DNA from: Isoetes taiwanensis
Taxonomy: Eukaryota; Streptophyta; Lycopodiopsida; Isoetales; Isoetaceae
Assembly: GCA_021234155.1 (NCBI GenBank)
Contig: JAJEKV010000665.1
Coordinates: forward strand, 58,158-122,157
DNA: 64,000 nt
Direction of reading: 5' to 3'
The first letter of the stretch is position 1, and each line of letters opens with the position of its first letter. The translations under genes and the position numbers were made by a program. Positions 43,909 to 56,162 of the stretch are shown one piece after another. The notes beneath the pieces are model-generated. The model was not told the DNA's origin. It was given only the letters and a program-made list of their open reading frames with translations, and ran no database searches.

Positions 43909-44325
43909 TGATGGCCACGATATTGCCAGCTCGATGGCCAAGATTATGTGGCTCAAGACCAAGACAAAAAAAACCCTACTCTGGCGATGGCGACCTCCTC
44001 TCCAGCTCTCGGTGCTGGCATTTTGCAAAACAGAATGGCTTCAAGGTGGCTATGGCTATGCCGTGCTATGTTAAAGGCAGCTGGGATTATGTCAGCTCAA
44101 GTTTGTAAAAAAAGAAATAGGTTTTTCTTCTGGCATCAGCTATCCGCTATTCCTTTTCTGGAGCCATTGCTTTGCAGAGGGCCACGAACTGGAGGGATTC
44201 TGGCAGAGGATATTTGAATAGAGAATGTTTTTCTTTCATGAAATTTTAGCATCGTCAAAAACCTCAGCCAAGTCTGGCTATGACTTTTGCAACTGACGAT
44301 TTTCTAGAAATTGCGGATGTCGCTC
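43909..44325 (+). pseudogene. gene-like segment, duplicate 1
   Basis: Contains MATSSPALGAGILQNRMASR in one frame, reminiscent of an organelle targeting peptide, and MTFATDDFLEIADVAP downstream (44281 on). The segment recurs at 45538-45910. Function unknown; both copies carry differing shifts. Confidence 0.4.
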
Positions 44326-45537
44326 CAGTGACAGTATGGACTTTTAAGATTGAGAGGTCTGGATTTCGGACAATGAAATATGACGGTTTTGATGGATGGG
44401 AGCTTGCAATAGCTTAGAGGTGGATGGCAAGAACAACACAGGAATGTTTAGAGGATGCTATATTGGGCATGCTAGGTCTCAAGAAATAATATTTTCATTT
44501 CGTTCTGTTTATGCAGGTTATGCTGTTTGGGCATAGTGATGGCTTCATTGCGGATAAGATCTTGAGAGTGACTGTGATATATAACCATTTCACAGGTGGT
44601 GTGGTGGAGATGCCCAGGTATATATCATGTAAACCAAAAGGCAATCTGTGCTTTGCAATTATCTGCAATTTTTCTATGCTCTGGCTCATGCCTCAGGGAT
44701 CTAAAAAGCCGCCTTGGTTCTAAGAGGAGGGAAGAACAGAAGGCTGAATATATTGATTGTTTTTTCTATCTTGGACTCCAGATTCGTATGATGCACAAAA
44801 AGAGCATATCTGTTGTCAGAGCTCTTTAGTCTATGTTTTGTCATCTACTTTTGTGATGCAGAGGTTTGAGGCTGTTGATCGATGGCAAAAACACGCAAAA
44901 ATGGTATGTTTAGTAAATTTAAAAGCTACACTACCTTTTTATTCGTCTTCTTATAGTTTGACAACTATATCATGTCTGCACGCTGAATCATGTCTGCATG
45001 GTGAGGGTTGCAACATTCTAGAACAGAATATATGGGCATGATGCTTGAGATAAGCCTCATCTCTGATCTTGCATCCTCTCATCTTTTTTTTATTATAATG
45101 TTATTGGGTAAGTATGTCGTCAACGAAACCCTAACCCTATTTTCGACATTTAGGGTTTTCATGTATCGGGCCCGTTTTCTTTGTCAAGGTGGCCAGTAAC
45201 GGAAGCGGCCGTCTCCTCTGCCTTCCATCATTCTTGGGTGAAGCGGGAGGTTAAATGTGAAAGCAGAACCGCAAGAGCAAGTGTCCTAAACTAATGATCC
45301 GTCGCCCACAAGTATCAGACGTGTTTTATGGCTTTCTCAAGCAACAAAAGTTTTCGACTATGATAAAGAAACGGATGCTTGGCTAATTAGCAGGAGCTCA
45401 TGGATTAAATCGGATCAGCTTGCACTGGGCGAGGCTTCTTCAGAGGAAGCAAGAGCGGAACTAGCTCCATTAGGGCAGCTATGTATCTAGCTCCGTTAAC
45501 GCAGCTATGGGTGTTAGAATTTGCCTCCCTAAAATTT
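44326..45537 (+). other. exon traces between the duplicates
   Basis: 44516-44597 (VMLFGHSDGFIADKILRVTV) and 44862-44902 (RFEAVDRWQKHAKM) are open and bounded by cag and gt. No family recognised. Confidence 0.3.
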
Positions 45538-45910
45538 TGATGGCCACGATTTCGCAGCTCGATGGAAAAAAATCCCTGCTCTGGGCGATGGCGACCTCCT
45601 CTTCAGCTCTCGGTGATGGCCGTTTTGCAAGACACAACAGCTTCAAGGCGGTTATGGCTATGGCATAATGTGTTGAAGGCGGTTAGAATTACGTCAACTT
45701 AAGGTCCAAATTTCAGTTTGTAAAAAAGGAAATAGGGTTTCTTCTGGCATCAGTTATCTGCTGTTATTTTTTTTGGAGCCGTTGCCTCAGAAAGGGCCAC
45801 GAACTGAATGATCTGGAGGAGAATGTTTGAATAAACCAATGCTTTTCTCAGCCAAAACCTTAGCCAAGTTTGGCTATGGCTTTTGCAACTGACAGTTTTC
45901 TAGAAATTGT
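45538..45910 (+). pseudogene. gene-like segment, duplicate 2
   Basis: Diverged copy of 43909-44325: GATGGCCACGAT at the start, GGCGATGGCGACCTCCTC, CTTCTGGCATCAG and ATGGCTTTTGCAACTGACAG are all present in the same order. Small indels differ between the copies. Confidence 0.55.
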
Positions 45911-46670
45911 GGAGACTTTCATGGAGACTTCCATGTCTGCAGTTCTTTTATTTGATCATTTCAAAAGAGACTCTTGCATCGATCAAAGAGGTAATGAAAT
46001 GTGGTTCCATATTATTATCAAAAGGTCTCATTTTGATGAGCATACTTATAGCTTGGAGCAAATATTTTTCTGTTAGCTGTCACTTTTCTGTAGCTCATAT
46101 TTTTCCCATAAACCCCCAATTTCTGCATTGGTCGGCATCATAACTGTGTTTGACTCTGTGAGCACTTAACTGTGTTTGAGTAGCAGTTATATTTGAACTT
46201 TTGAGTAGCAGTTTGAGTAGCTTTACAGTTCTTGGTCTGGAATGCAGGAGAGCTTTCATTGTGGCACATGTTGCAAGCAAATCCGACTCTTCTAATCCTT
46301 TGCTCAAGCTTGAGCAAATCTAAGACCAATTTCACCCCGCATGTTATGGTTGATTTTGGCACGGAATTGTGAGTTGCATTTAGACAACTAATATGCAACA
46401 TCTTACTTATGCTTTTATTGCTTATTTCGTGCTCATCTGCTGGCAGGTTTTGGGATGGGTAACTTTGGCAGGTGCTTGCATGAGGAGAGATAGGATTCTA
46501 TAGTTTTGAAAGAGGGAACTTTGGATAAACTTAGCTTAAGGAAATAGATAGGTTTAGGATGATAGATACGCATAACAGTACAAATTTAGAGATCATCATT
46601 TGTTATTTTATGGTATAATATGAAATTCCTTCTTCAAACTACTTCTATTAAGTTATGGCTTTTATGACAG
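45911..46670. other. intron-like sequence
   Basis: AT-rich, no supported exon. The 3' splice site cag at 46668-46670 opens the BCCIP exon. Confidence 0.35.
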
Positions 46671-47165
46671 GAAATAACTGTTGATGTAGATTTCGAGTTG
46701 TCTGATCCAAAGGAAGGCAGTTTTTATGAAGTAAAGCCATTGCTGTGGACATTGGATGATACGAGCTGGAATCTAGGTGGGTTTGTGGACATCATTCTGG
46801 CTCAGACAACTGCGGGGACTGTTATTAAGATAACAGGGGACGAAAACCCCTTTGGCATTTTCAGCGTACTGCGTACATACTTTGGGAAGGTTTAAGATGT
46901 TAATCAAAATTCATAAAGTCATCTTCTCGATATGTTTATAGATCCAATTCGAAATGGCAAGCATTCTGAAGATACGTTCTAAAACCCAAAAAATTAACTT
47001 CTTTGTTCTGTTAGGAACATTCATCCATCGCAGAAGCATGGAAGAATTGCAAAATTGGAGAGCTTGCTGGCAAAGACGCAAGATGTTGGATTGATTATTA
47101 GTGAAAGAGTTAACCTACCATTGGTAATTGCATATCATGCCTTTGAAGCTCTGTTTAACAGATAG
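46671..47165 (+). pseudogene. BCCIP: BCCIP-like gene, two exons, truncated
   Basis: Exon 46671-46889 is 73 clean codons: DVDFELSDPKEGSFYEVKPL, WNLGGFVDIILAQTTAGTVI, NPFGIFSVL. Exon from 47034 reads KHGRIAKLESLLAKTQDVGL, IISERVNLPLVIAYHAFEAL and hits TAG at 47163-47165. These match the BCCIP/Bcp1 core (FxDPKxxDFxGVK, GFVDxILxQTTxGTVVK, ...VGLLVSERVVNLPxQLxPPLYDAL), a nuclear chaperone-type protein linked to ribosome assembly and BRCA2. The N-terminus, a stretch between the exons, and all sequence beyond DALF are missing. Confidence 0.7.
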
Positions 47166-47776
47166 AATAGGCTACTCAAGCTGAGGTATTGAATATTTTC
47201 GTAGCAATTGTGTTGATAGCCTGTTCAAATAACTGTCTAAAATAGCAAACCTTTCTATGAGATGTAAAACTACTCATTGCATTAAACACTAATGACATGC
47301 TCTAAATTCCACGATTTAATGGTTGGATGGCTAATACAACTTTGTTGGGAGATGGATACGACATTATTTCTTCGAATTTACCCTTTGTGAAGACTGGATT
47401 TTTTATTCGAGATTTTCATTGAAAGGGATTTTTAGAGAAACCCATTTCTTAAAGATGGATGTTTTTATTGTATTTTGGTTTTGGTCCAATGACTACTCCA
47501 TTTCAATGTTAGTTACCACCTCCATGGTTGAGAGTGCAGGGTATTACACAAAAGTTTTTTCCAAATGAAGATGGCAAAAGGTTTTCACCTTTGGCTTTAG
47601 TCAAATTACAAAGGCATTTTGTCTATAAGGAATGTTATATAAGACTATCATAAGAATAGTGGATGATCGAAGCGGTCCCAAAAGGTGCATCTTAACATTA
47701 GCAAGCAAATAAGAGTTTTAAATGTTCTAGCAATTGTTTTCAATGTAAAAGCTTTTAAAATGTTACAAGAAACTTA
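47166..47776. other. AT-rich, no gene seen
   Basis: No exon of the expected BCCIP C-terminus was found here. Confidence 0.35.
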
Positions 47777-50359
47777 TCGCGGCGGCCGATAGGCATGTTT
47801 CTCTTCCCCAACTCGTGTATGCGTGCTAAAACCTGCATCTGAACCTGCATTTTGTCACGATAGAAGAATATTGATCATAACGACTTGTTGCAAAAGATGT
47901 TTTGCATTAAATCAAAAGAGCATTTATCTTCACTGAGATATTAGAAAAAAGGAGTGTCTCATCATCATCCCGTATCTACGTGCTAGAACCTGCAGGGGTT
48001 GAACACGCACTTTCTCACCCTCATGTTCCGGTCGTAGGATGGATGTCGAGGTTCTTTGTTAATCTTGTGAGCTTTGTTTGTGAATCTAAAAGCGAAACAA
48101 TAAGAGAGTGTAATGTGGGCAAGTAATGGTATGAGCAGGCAAGAACTAAGCGAGATGCCATGCCTTCAAACCCATTTGCGCGGGCGCTACTATTAGGATA
48201 TACTCATCATTTTACGTAATGTTCAACTATCCGAGGAGCTCGGATATCAATGGTGCAGCTAATGAGGGCTATACAATTCCAACATATTGGATATCGGTGA
48301 TACACCATGCACAATGAGAATCCTTGATATTATCCATGAATAAAAGCTAGAATCTATTGTCTGAATGGAGAAAGGCAAGAGCATATACATAGCAACAACA
48401 TATATACACCAACCACCATTTGCCGACGAAAAAAGGAACTACCAAAGACAAAATTCGATGCAAACATAAAACTATTCATTTATCTTTTGCTCAAGTTAAA
48501 AAGACCATATGTGATCGAAAACTTAAATGGGATGAGGGAAGCGAGGCAAAGAATCTCTTGCTATAGAATACACCATGTCGGGTTGCAAAAAGAGGCCCGG
48601 TATCAGGCGTTTGCATGTAAAAAAGCTTAGTAACAAAGATTATATCACCACTCACATTGTTTACTCGGATCTATGATCGGGAAAAAATAAGGCCCGGCGC
48701 CCGGTTCAAGGAAAGGTTCCAGCGAGAAGGCAAAGCGAATTTCATGAGTTTTCTTTGCTCCATAGTTTGTTATGGCTGTTGACCCATTGCCGCCCTATCA
48801 AAGCTGTTGCTCCACGGACATGCATCATTTGCCATTGCCACAAATGTGCGTATACGCCATGGCGCCATATGTAAAAGCAAAAAAGACATCATCATGGTTA
48901 TAGTTCGTCTTTTGGAAGCTGAAATTGGAGGCGAAGTGGCATAGAAAAAGAATAGTTTAAATATTTGCATTCTTGAAAGAAGATTAGTCATGTTTGAATC
49001 CGGCAAAAAACGCCATAGAATTCAAAAGGCGTAAAACACGGTGGCCATGGGAACCAAAGTTAATTGACGCCGATCAAAACCCACGCAAAATAGTTAGCGA
49101 GAAAATGAAGCAAGTTGGAAAATCTTTGCGACCAAATCTTGGGATAATACACACCATTGTTTTGTTATTCGAAGCGAACAATATCTCCATCCCATCTGCG
49201 CCATTGAACCTGCGACAAATCAATAGAAAGTGAAAAATGTCGGGAAATAGAAGTCGAAATGCAATAGGCTCTCACATTTCTAAAACAGGATGTCATTACA
49301 ATGAGAAGCTCCAAAATCCGCTTTTTTTTTTTTTTTCCTTCGTTTTCTGTTAGAGAACTTCGACTATGGCGGATCTTTGAAGCGTAGCTTATACTCCAGC
49401 CCGACATAAAGAAAATAATCATAGAAGGAAAGAGGGGCATGCCCCCATAACCTCGTGTCTTGTTCCTCATTTGCGGCTATCTGGCGAAGAACGGCATCAA
49501 CAAAACCCATTTGCCGCCCTAGGAATGAAACCCAAGAAGCCCCAAATGCAAACACTTAAGAAGATGGATGGAGCGGTTGAAAAAGAACCATTTAAATGGT
49601 GAAAGGGGTGCAGCGGCCGAAAACCCTCGTCGTGAAGATAGGCAAGGAAAATGAACACGCTTCTTGATTTTAATGTTCTTGCTCGAATCAAAGTCGTAGA
49701 ATCCTTTGCCTTAGCAGGGAATAGGGCAAAATCCCTCTGCGTTCTTGGGAGATGGATCACCAAAGCTTGAGGGGAAAACACAGGGAAGCCCCTTTCTCGC
49801 CCTTAGGCACCATAGTCTACCTTGCATTCTTCAATCCGGCGATTTCTTCAAAGGCAAGAAATCCTCTGGATCAGTTGGACGGCTTCGATAGAAGTGTTTA
49901 GAATTGGCATTTGTGACACGTGTGGCAGCAATAATTTTTTTCTGCTCTTATTTTAGAAAAGTCTAAATAAATGGACGTGGCCACCCTGGGGGCTCTTCTC
50001 AGCCCAGAAATATTAGGAGCCAATTTTTAATGGGAACAAATGTATCTGCCTTATATAGGTAGTGAAAAGCACAAAAGTCCTACTCTAATCCCCATGTGAT
50101 AAATATCTATTGCCATTTATAGTGCCCTTCACAATGTTGTAAATGTAAATCCTGCCATAAAAAGGAAGCCTGACTAATATGCAATTGGTGCACGGAAAAT
50201 AAGATGTTGGAGGAATCATTCACCGGTTGCCCATCCCCTCAACATCGTCTAGAACATTTGCCCAGTGACGCCATCTATAATTTGAAACCAAAGTTACAAG
50301 CTAGCAATGACCAGCAAGTGCCTCATAGATAGCCCAGCAACGCTGGGCATTTTTTCTAT
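47777..50359 (+). mobile_element. Helitron-like element 1 (2.6 kb)
   Basis: Starts after A with TCGCGGCGGCCG and ends with a hairpin (50332-50348, GCCCAGC AAC GCTGGGC) followed by ATTTTTT and CTAT. A GC-rich hairpin 8-12 bases before a CTRR end is the Helitron 3' signature; here the last base of CTRR is off. The 12 bases before the start (ACAAGAAACTTA) are also nearly shared with element 2, so the true 5' edge is uncertain. Inside are broken gene-like frames (minus 48770-49006 and 49497-49781; plus 48994-49233), but no Rep-helicase. A non-autonomous copy. Confidence 0.5.
50332..50348 (+). repeat. Helitron 3' hairpin, element 1
   Basis: GCCCAGCAACGCTGGGC, 7-bp perfect stem and AAC loop, identical to 54703-54719. 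Confidence 0.7.
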
Positions 50360-50385
50360 ATTTTTATAATATACAAGAAATTTAT

Positions 50386-50401
50386 CGCGGCGGCCGCCGC
50401 G
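50386..50401. repeat. 16-bp CG-only palindrome
   Basis: CGCGGCGGCCGCCGCG is a perfect palindrome in AT-rich surroundings, at the putative 5' end of Helitron-like element 2. The corresponding start of element 1 (47778-47788) keeps only the left half. Confidence 0.8.
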
Positions 50402-51269
50402 AACATTTCTCTTTTTCAAAACTGTGCAGTTGGACCCCAGTTAACGTCCAACATTCTCTTATGCAATGGCCAAGTGATTCTAGATTGATATGAAGCAACT
50501 TCGTAAGATCTTACATTCTAACTCTAATTTAGAAATTACAAAGTACAATATTTAGCTTAGTCTTTTAAAAAGTTGGTCAATACTTTTTGTTATTGAAGGT
50601 TCATGTGTTCACAGACATCAAACATCAAGTAGAATTATCAATTTGCAGAACTGAAGATGCCTCATCATCACTAGAATGATATTTTTGCGAATAATATAAA
50701 TTACGAAATAAATCCAAAAGGAACTCCAATACAACATCTCTCGACACAAAGGTGGTGAGTTACCAAAAGTTTTTCATCCACCATCCATAAAAATCATCTA
50801 GATTTAGCTCAATAATGTAGTCTTTTTTCATCTGTGCCATCTCTGCAAATCAAAATAAAATTGCAAATCAACTCAAACGTTCGCTACAATTTCACACAAC
50901 GATAGAATCCACATACGCATTACGCCAAGATTAAGGATGAAAGAAAAATGCTAGTTTTATATTAAACAATCCAAGTTTTAGCAATGTAACAAAATGGGAG
51001 AATATTTACCTTGCATGCAATTAGTGAAGCAGAAAGAAGCGCTCACAATAGCTCTTCAAGTGCTCTCAATGCGTCGAGACAATAAGAAGGCCTTCTATTT
51101 ATAAGATGGAGTTTTGTTGGATGATCGACACACATGACTAATCTAGGGCTATATTTATGCCAAGTGTCTATATCACAACTCGCATGTAATCATTAATATC
51201 ATTCGATATATATTTCATATCCATAATTATCCTAAAATGGATATCATTAAGATTCTATATATATTGGGA

Positions 51270-51830
51270 TTGATATCTTCTAACAAATTTGCCAATGGCC
51301 GCAATAAATGCAAAGTGCACACATGTCGTGCTTTGATAATTCACAATAAATGCAAAGCGTATTAATGGCATAATAAATGCAAAGCATATTAATGGCGCAA
51401 TAAATGCAAAGGGTATTAATAGCCATAATAAATGCAAAGCGTATTAATGGCGCAATAAATGCAAAGCGTATTAATGGCCGCAATAAATGCAAAAGGTATT
51501 AATGGCCACAATAAATGCAAAGTGCACACATGTCGTGCTTTGATAATTCGCAATAAATTCAAAGCGTATTAATGGCCACAATAAATGCAAAGTGTATTAA
51601 TGGCCGCAATAAATGCAAAGTGCACAAATCTGCCATAAATGCAATGAATTCAACGTGTCACCCTATGGTAATGCTCATATCTTCCTCCGCCATAAATGCT
51701 CATAAATGCCTCAAATCTGAAATTAATGCCCGCAATAAATGCTTTATAATCAATGAATGCACACAATATTCGAGGTTATTAATGGCTGCAATAAATGCTT
51801 TATAATCAATGAAAGCACACTGTACACGTG
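51270..51830. repeat. minisatellite with AATAAATGCAAAG core
   Basis: Units of about 27 bases (AATAAATGCAAAGCGTATTA followed by ATGGCCGC) repeat with small variation from about 51345 to 51620, with longer variants carrying GTGCACACATGTCGTGCTTT. The minus-strand frames with LCIYCAI-type periodic peptide are produced by the repeat. Confidence 0.8.
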
Positions 51831-51915
51831 TCATGCTTTAGGAATTTTGAAGGAACAAAATAGGGGAGAACAGAAATTAGACACTCAATTACATAGGAAG
51901 GACGAATATGCCACG
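51787..51915 (+). repeat. block duplicated at 54389-54490
   Basis: AATAAATGC...CACACTGTACACGTG...AATTTTGAAGGAACAAAAT...GAACAGAAATTAGACACT is repeated near the right end of the same Helitron-like element with few differences. Confidence 0.6.
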
Positions 51916-52379
51916 TGTATTTACAAATCATGTCAAATCGTACTTCCTATATTTTGGTTCATAAATACAATTAGAGCACGTGCGAATTTAACATTTATAT
52001 CCCATTATCACATGTCAATTTCTAGAAGCTAAAGGTGTATTTCATATGGATATGCCACGTGTACTTCAAATTGAGAACACATAACATTGAAAACGTGTAT
52101 GAGATCACAAGGCAAATAACTAACATTAAGTTGGTTCTATAAGTTAGCACATAGCTCGTTAGAACCAAGTGTGTGGAAAACTATGTGAATGAACTTGGCA
52201 TGTCTTATTTGTCAGAGCAGAACTGATATAAACTATGCTTTTCTATCGAACCCCTTTCCAGTCCAATGTGGACAATCGCATGACCCGATATAAAAAAATG
52301 CGCTTCTATTGAACCGCTTTTCCATTCCAATGGGGCCTCTCTTTGGGAATAGAGTAGCAAACACCACAAACTTATGTGC

Positions 52380-53570
52380 CACCTCTGATGCCTGCCGGAT
52401 CATGAAGCCCCAAGCCCTTTCGACCTAGATAATGTGCATTTAGGACTTGAAGTAGCAATTGCATCTTCATCTATATGAAAGATTTCAAAGGAGATTGCTT
52501 GAGCTCCAAATGTTTGATATCGAAAGCGATATTTGGTTTCGTGTGAGACTAAGGATTGTGAAGTGTTAGTTTGGGTCAATCGAGGGGCTAGCTACCCTTT
52601 GTTGAGCATCACCGGCCTTTTTAGTATCAGTCCAAGAAGGAGCTGCGGCCACGAAGGCCATCATATACTTGTACATCCGCCCACGGACCCATGCACAGGC
52701 ACGGGGAATGACTCCCCTGTAAGGAGCATGGGAAGCCATCATCGGTAACGAGGTCTAGGGCCCATGGTCACGAGACTAGCATTAGTGCCACTAGTAGTAG
52801 TGCCATCACGGAGGCGGTCCTGCATGATCATCACCGGATGGCTCAGCCCTCCAAGAAGCATAGCTCGAGAGGGCATATATTGTGCACCGGGAGGCATTGC
52901 CTGTGATAAACATGCCCCGGATCTTCGAAATCTTTGGTGGCCCATACGGTACCCATCACGCTCCATATCTTTGGCATCGGTCCATGATTATATGCTCCAT
53001 ATGGATGTGATGCATATCCATAACCTGGGTGAAAAACCATGGATGCTCCTCGCCATACATCCGCAAAACATTATGCCAAACATTGTTTTCGTCTTTGCTC
53101 CAAGTAGTAAAGTTTAATAATAATCAACTTCAATCACACGAGCATGAACCTCAACACCGTCCATACCAACATATCTTGGATATTCTTCCCTCTCCGTTCA
53201 CTCCATAACACGGACTACCCAAAATCAGATCCATAAAGAATCCTAGCATATACGTTCTAAGTTCAATTGCTTACCTCCGGTGAGGATACTTCATTACACA
53301 TACATACGTGAGGCGCGCGATAACCATTAACCGTATAATACATTCCGTGCTCACCACCATTTTCATGTGCGCCACCATTGGTCATAGATTCCCCCACTAT
53401 CTCCTTTCTTCCATTCGATAACAAGGAGGCCTCTAACTTTAACAACAATCAAACAAGAGACCGGATGGATGAGAAAATGAGCGGAAATCACCTCATTTTA
53501 TCGCCCACTTTGGACTTTACATCGACCTTCAACTTTTGTAAAAGCTCAGTAGTTTCTAGAAGATGAAGAA
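52380..53570 (-). other. gene-like fragment inside Helitron-like element 2
   Basis: Minus-strand frames read GYGYASHPYGAYNHGPMPK (53040-52843 frame) and QAMPPGAQYMPSRAMLLGGL (52966-52739 frame): a Gly/Pro/Met-rich tail like those of many plant transcription or RNA-binding factors. The frames disagree by one base. No domain can be named. Confidence 0.3.
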
Positions 53571-54702
53571 TTAAGAAAAGCTTGTTTTATAACCTATAAC
53601 CTCGAAGTTAATCTAATTTAACCTTTTCTAATATCAAGACCGAAAAGCCCGGTACAATAGACAAAAGAACGAGCAAGTGTGGAGCTAGAAAATATGAAAC
53701 TTTTGCAAAATCAGCATAAAAAGGATACGTTCAACAGATTTGGCCTTTGCTGCCATATTCCAAGTAGCTGGTGCACTAGGCAATAAAATACCAGCACGAA
53801 AAGCGTAGCCCCCTTTTACGAAATATGTCCTTGAATTGCCCCCAATAAGAGTACAAAGTGAATAATCAAGTCAAAAAAGCCACAAATTTCGTACTAAAAC
53901 TCAAAACCCTTGTTTGGGTCCCTCCTCGGCCGTGCACTCTGCAACTCTGTAAGCTCAAAAATAAAGAATTTTTCGCCACAAAGAATGAATTCCACCAGGC
54001 CTCTAGAATGCCAAACCACGCAGGTTAACAAAGGATGCTAAAGCCCTCTAAAGCTCCAACTTATGAAAACCCCAGGTCGATCTAGCAAAGGCAGATTTGG
54101 AAACCAAAACGGCCAAAAATGGGCCGTTTCGAAGCTAAGGAGGAGAGAAATCGTCGAGCTAGAAGGTAGACGACGGATGGCGAGGTAGAGAGGAATCACG
54201 AGGATATCTAGTCCGAAAGAACGACGACAATAACTGTCGGAGTTCAGAGAACATACCTGATGCAACCGGATCAGCATCACATCCGATACAGCGCCTCATT
54301 GAATGCCTAATCGCCAGCATCCCGTCTCCTGGACACTCTAGGTTAATCGCCTAGCCGTCAGCATCGCGGGTCAACCTCATAGATTCTCTGCAATAAATGC
54401 ACACAGTACACGTGCCACGCTTTCAGAATTTTGAAGGAACAAAATGAAGGAGAACAGAAATTAGACACTGAATTACATATGAAGGATAAGATATCTTTAA
54501 AGCATTGAATGTGGGCAAAGGTAATGGTTCAAAGATAGTCTAACAAATGTTGCTAAAGAAGACAATTCTAACAAATGCTACCAATTATTGGCTTATAAAA
54601 ACAAGGTCAATGCACACAAAAACAAAAAACAAAAGAATACAACTATGATGCCAAATGCACGCAAATCATATATCTACAAGTTAATAACATGTCTCCAACC
54701 TA

Positions 54703-54731
54703 GCCCAGCAACGCTGGGCTTGGTTTACTAG
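54703..54731 (+). repeat. Helitron 3' terminus, element 2
   Basis: GCCCAGCAACGCTGGGC, then TTGGTTTA, then CTAG with T at 54732. The stem can extend by one A-T pair (54702/54720). Confidence 0.75.
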
Positions 54732-54735
54732 TATT

Positions 54736-55535
54736 CCAATTAAAATAAAATAGAATATAACATTCTAGATAGTTCAAGAAAGTTCTAGAATGTTCTAGAG
54801 GCTCTAGAAAGTTCTAAAATCTTCTACAATGTTCTAGAAAGTTCCAGAATATTCTAGAATGTTTTGGAATATAAGAGAATCTAGGGGGAATCTAAAAGAA
54901 TCCTTCCAGAAAATCCCAAATTGTTCTAATAAGTTCTAGAATGTAGGGAAATCTTCGGGAATGTAAGGGAAGAGGGAAATACTTCCAGAAAGTTCTAGGA
55001 TGTTTTGAAAGTTTCAGAATGTTCTAGAAAGTTCTAGAATGTTCTAGAAATTTCTAGAATAGGGAATCCAGGAGAATTAAAGGGAATATAAGGAAATTTC
55101 ATAAATTGTAAGGGAATCTAGGAAAATATTTACAAGTCTAAGGGAATCTCTTAAAATCTAGTTGAATCTAAGAGAATCTTCGTAATATCTAAGGGAATCT
55201 AAGAAAATCTTGATGAAATCTTAGAGTTTTTTTAAGGTTTTGCAAAGAGCCACAATAGAATGTTCTAAAATGTTTCATAATAAAGGTGTACAATATAAAT
55301 CTTGAAAAAAAAATGTTCCAGATGCTCAGGGCAAGCGCCTCAGTCTAAAAATAGAAAATGTTTTAGAAATGTTGCACAGATCCAAAATAGATTATTTTGG
55401 AAGGTTCTAAATGCTCATGGGTAAGCACCTCAATCAAAATTGAAAATTCTAAGAGAATCTAGGGAAATATTCATGAATGCTAAATATAATACATAGAATG
55501 TTGAAGAATATAGAGGAATCATAAGAGAATCTCAG
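54736..55535 (+). repeat. 10-bp repeat array 1 (TTCTAGAA and GAATCTAAGG types)
   Basis: The left part is built of GTTCTAGAAT/GTTCTAGAAA decamers; at 55022, 55032, 55042 and 55052 four perfect TTCTAGAA octamers are spaced exactly 10 bp. The right part is built of GGGAATCTAA decamers with AAAATCTTGA variants. A non-periodic block (AGGTGTACAATATAAAT ... GCACCTCAATCAAAAT) lies between 55280 and 55440. The same order recurs at 56163-56745 and 60305-60950. Confidence 0.75.
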
Positions 55536-55627
55536 TAGAATCGTTGGTTACCTAGAGCACGACAGGGCCTTGCATCATAAGAACATGCTAAAATTGGAAC
55601 ACGCACCGTAGGACGCATTAATTTTCT

Positions 55628-56162
<535 letters not shown>

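Larger units (their letters stand above)
50385..54731 (+). mobile_element. Helitron-like element 2 (4.3 kb)
   Basis: Begins A|TCGCGGCGGCCGCCGCG and ends with the hairpin at 54703-54719, eight bases (TTGGTTTA), then CTAG|T (54728-54732). That is a canonical Helitron end: TC...hairpin...CTAG inserted between A and T. It carries a minisatellite (51270-51830) and broken gene-like sequence (52500-53560). No helicase. It starts 25 bases after element 1 ends, so the two form a head-to-tail pair. Confidence 0.6.

Noticed and set aside
51255-51830. CRISPR-like regular array
   Set aside because: Units are contiguous and vary throughout; there are no unique spacers and no cas genes. It is a minisatellite in plant DNA. 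The same holds for 26120-26658.
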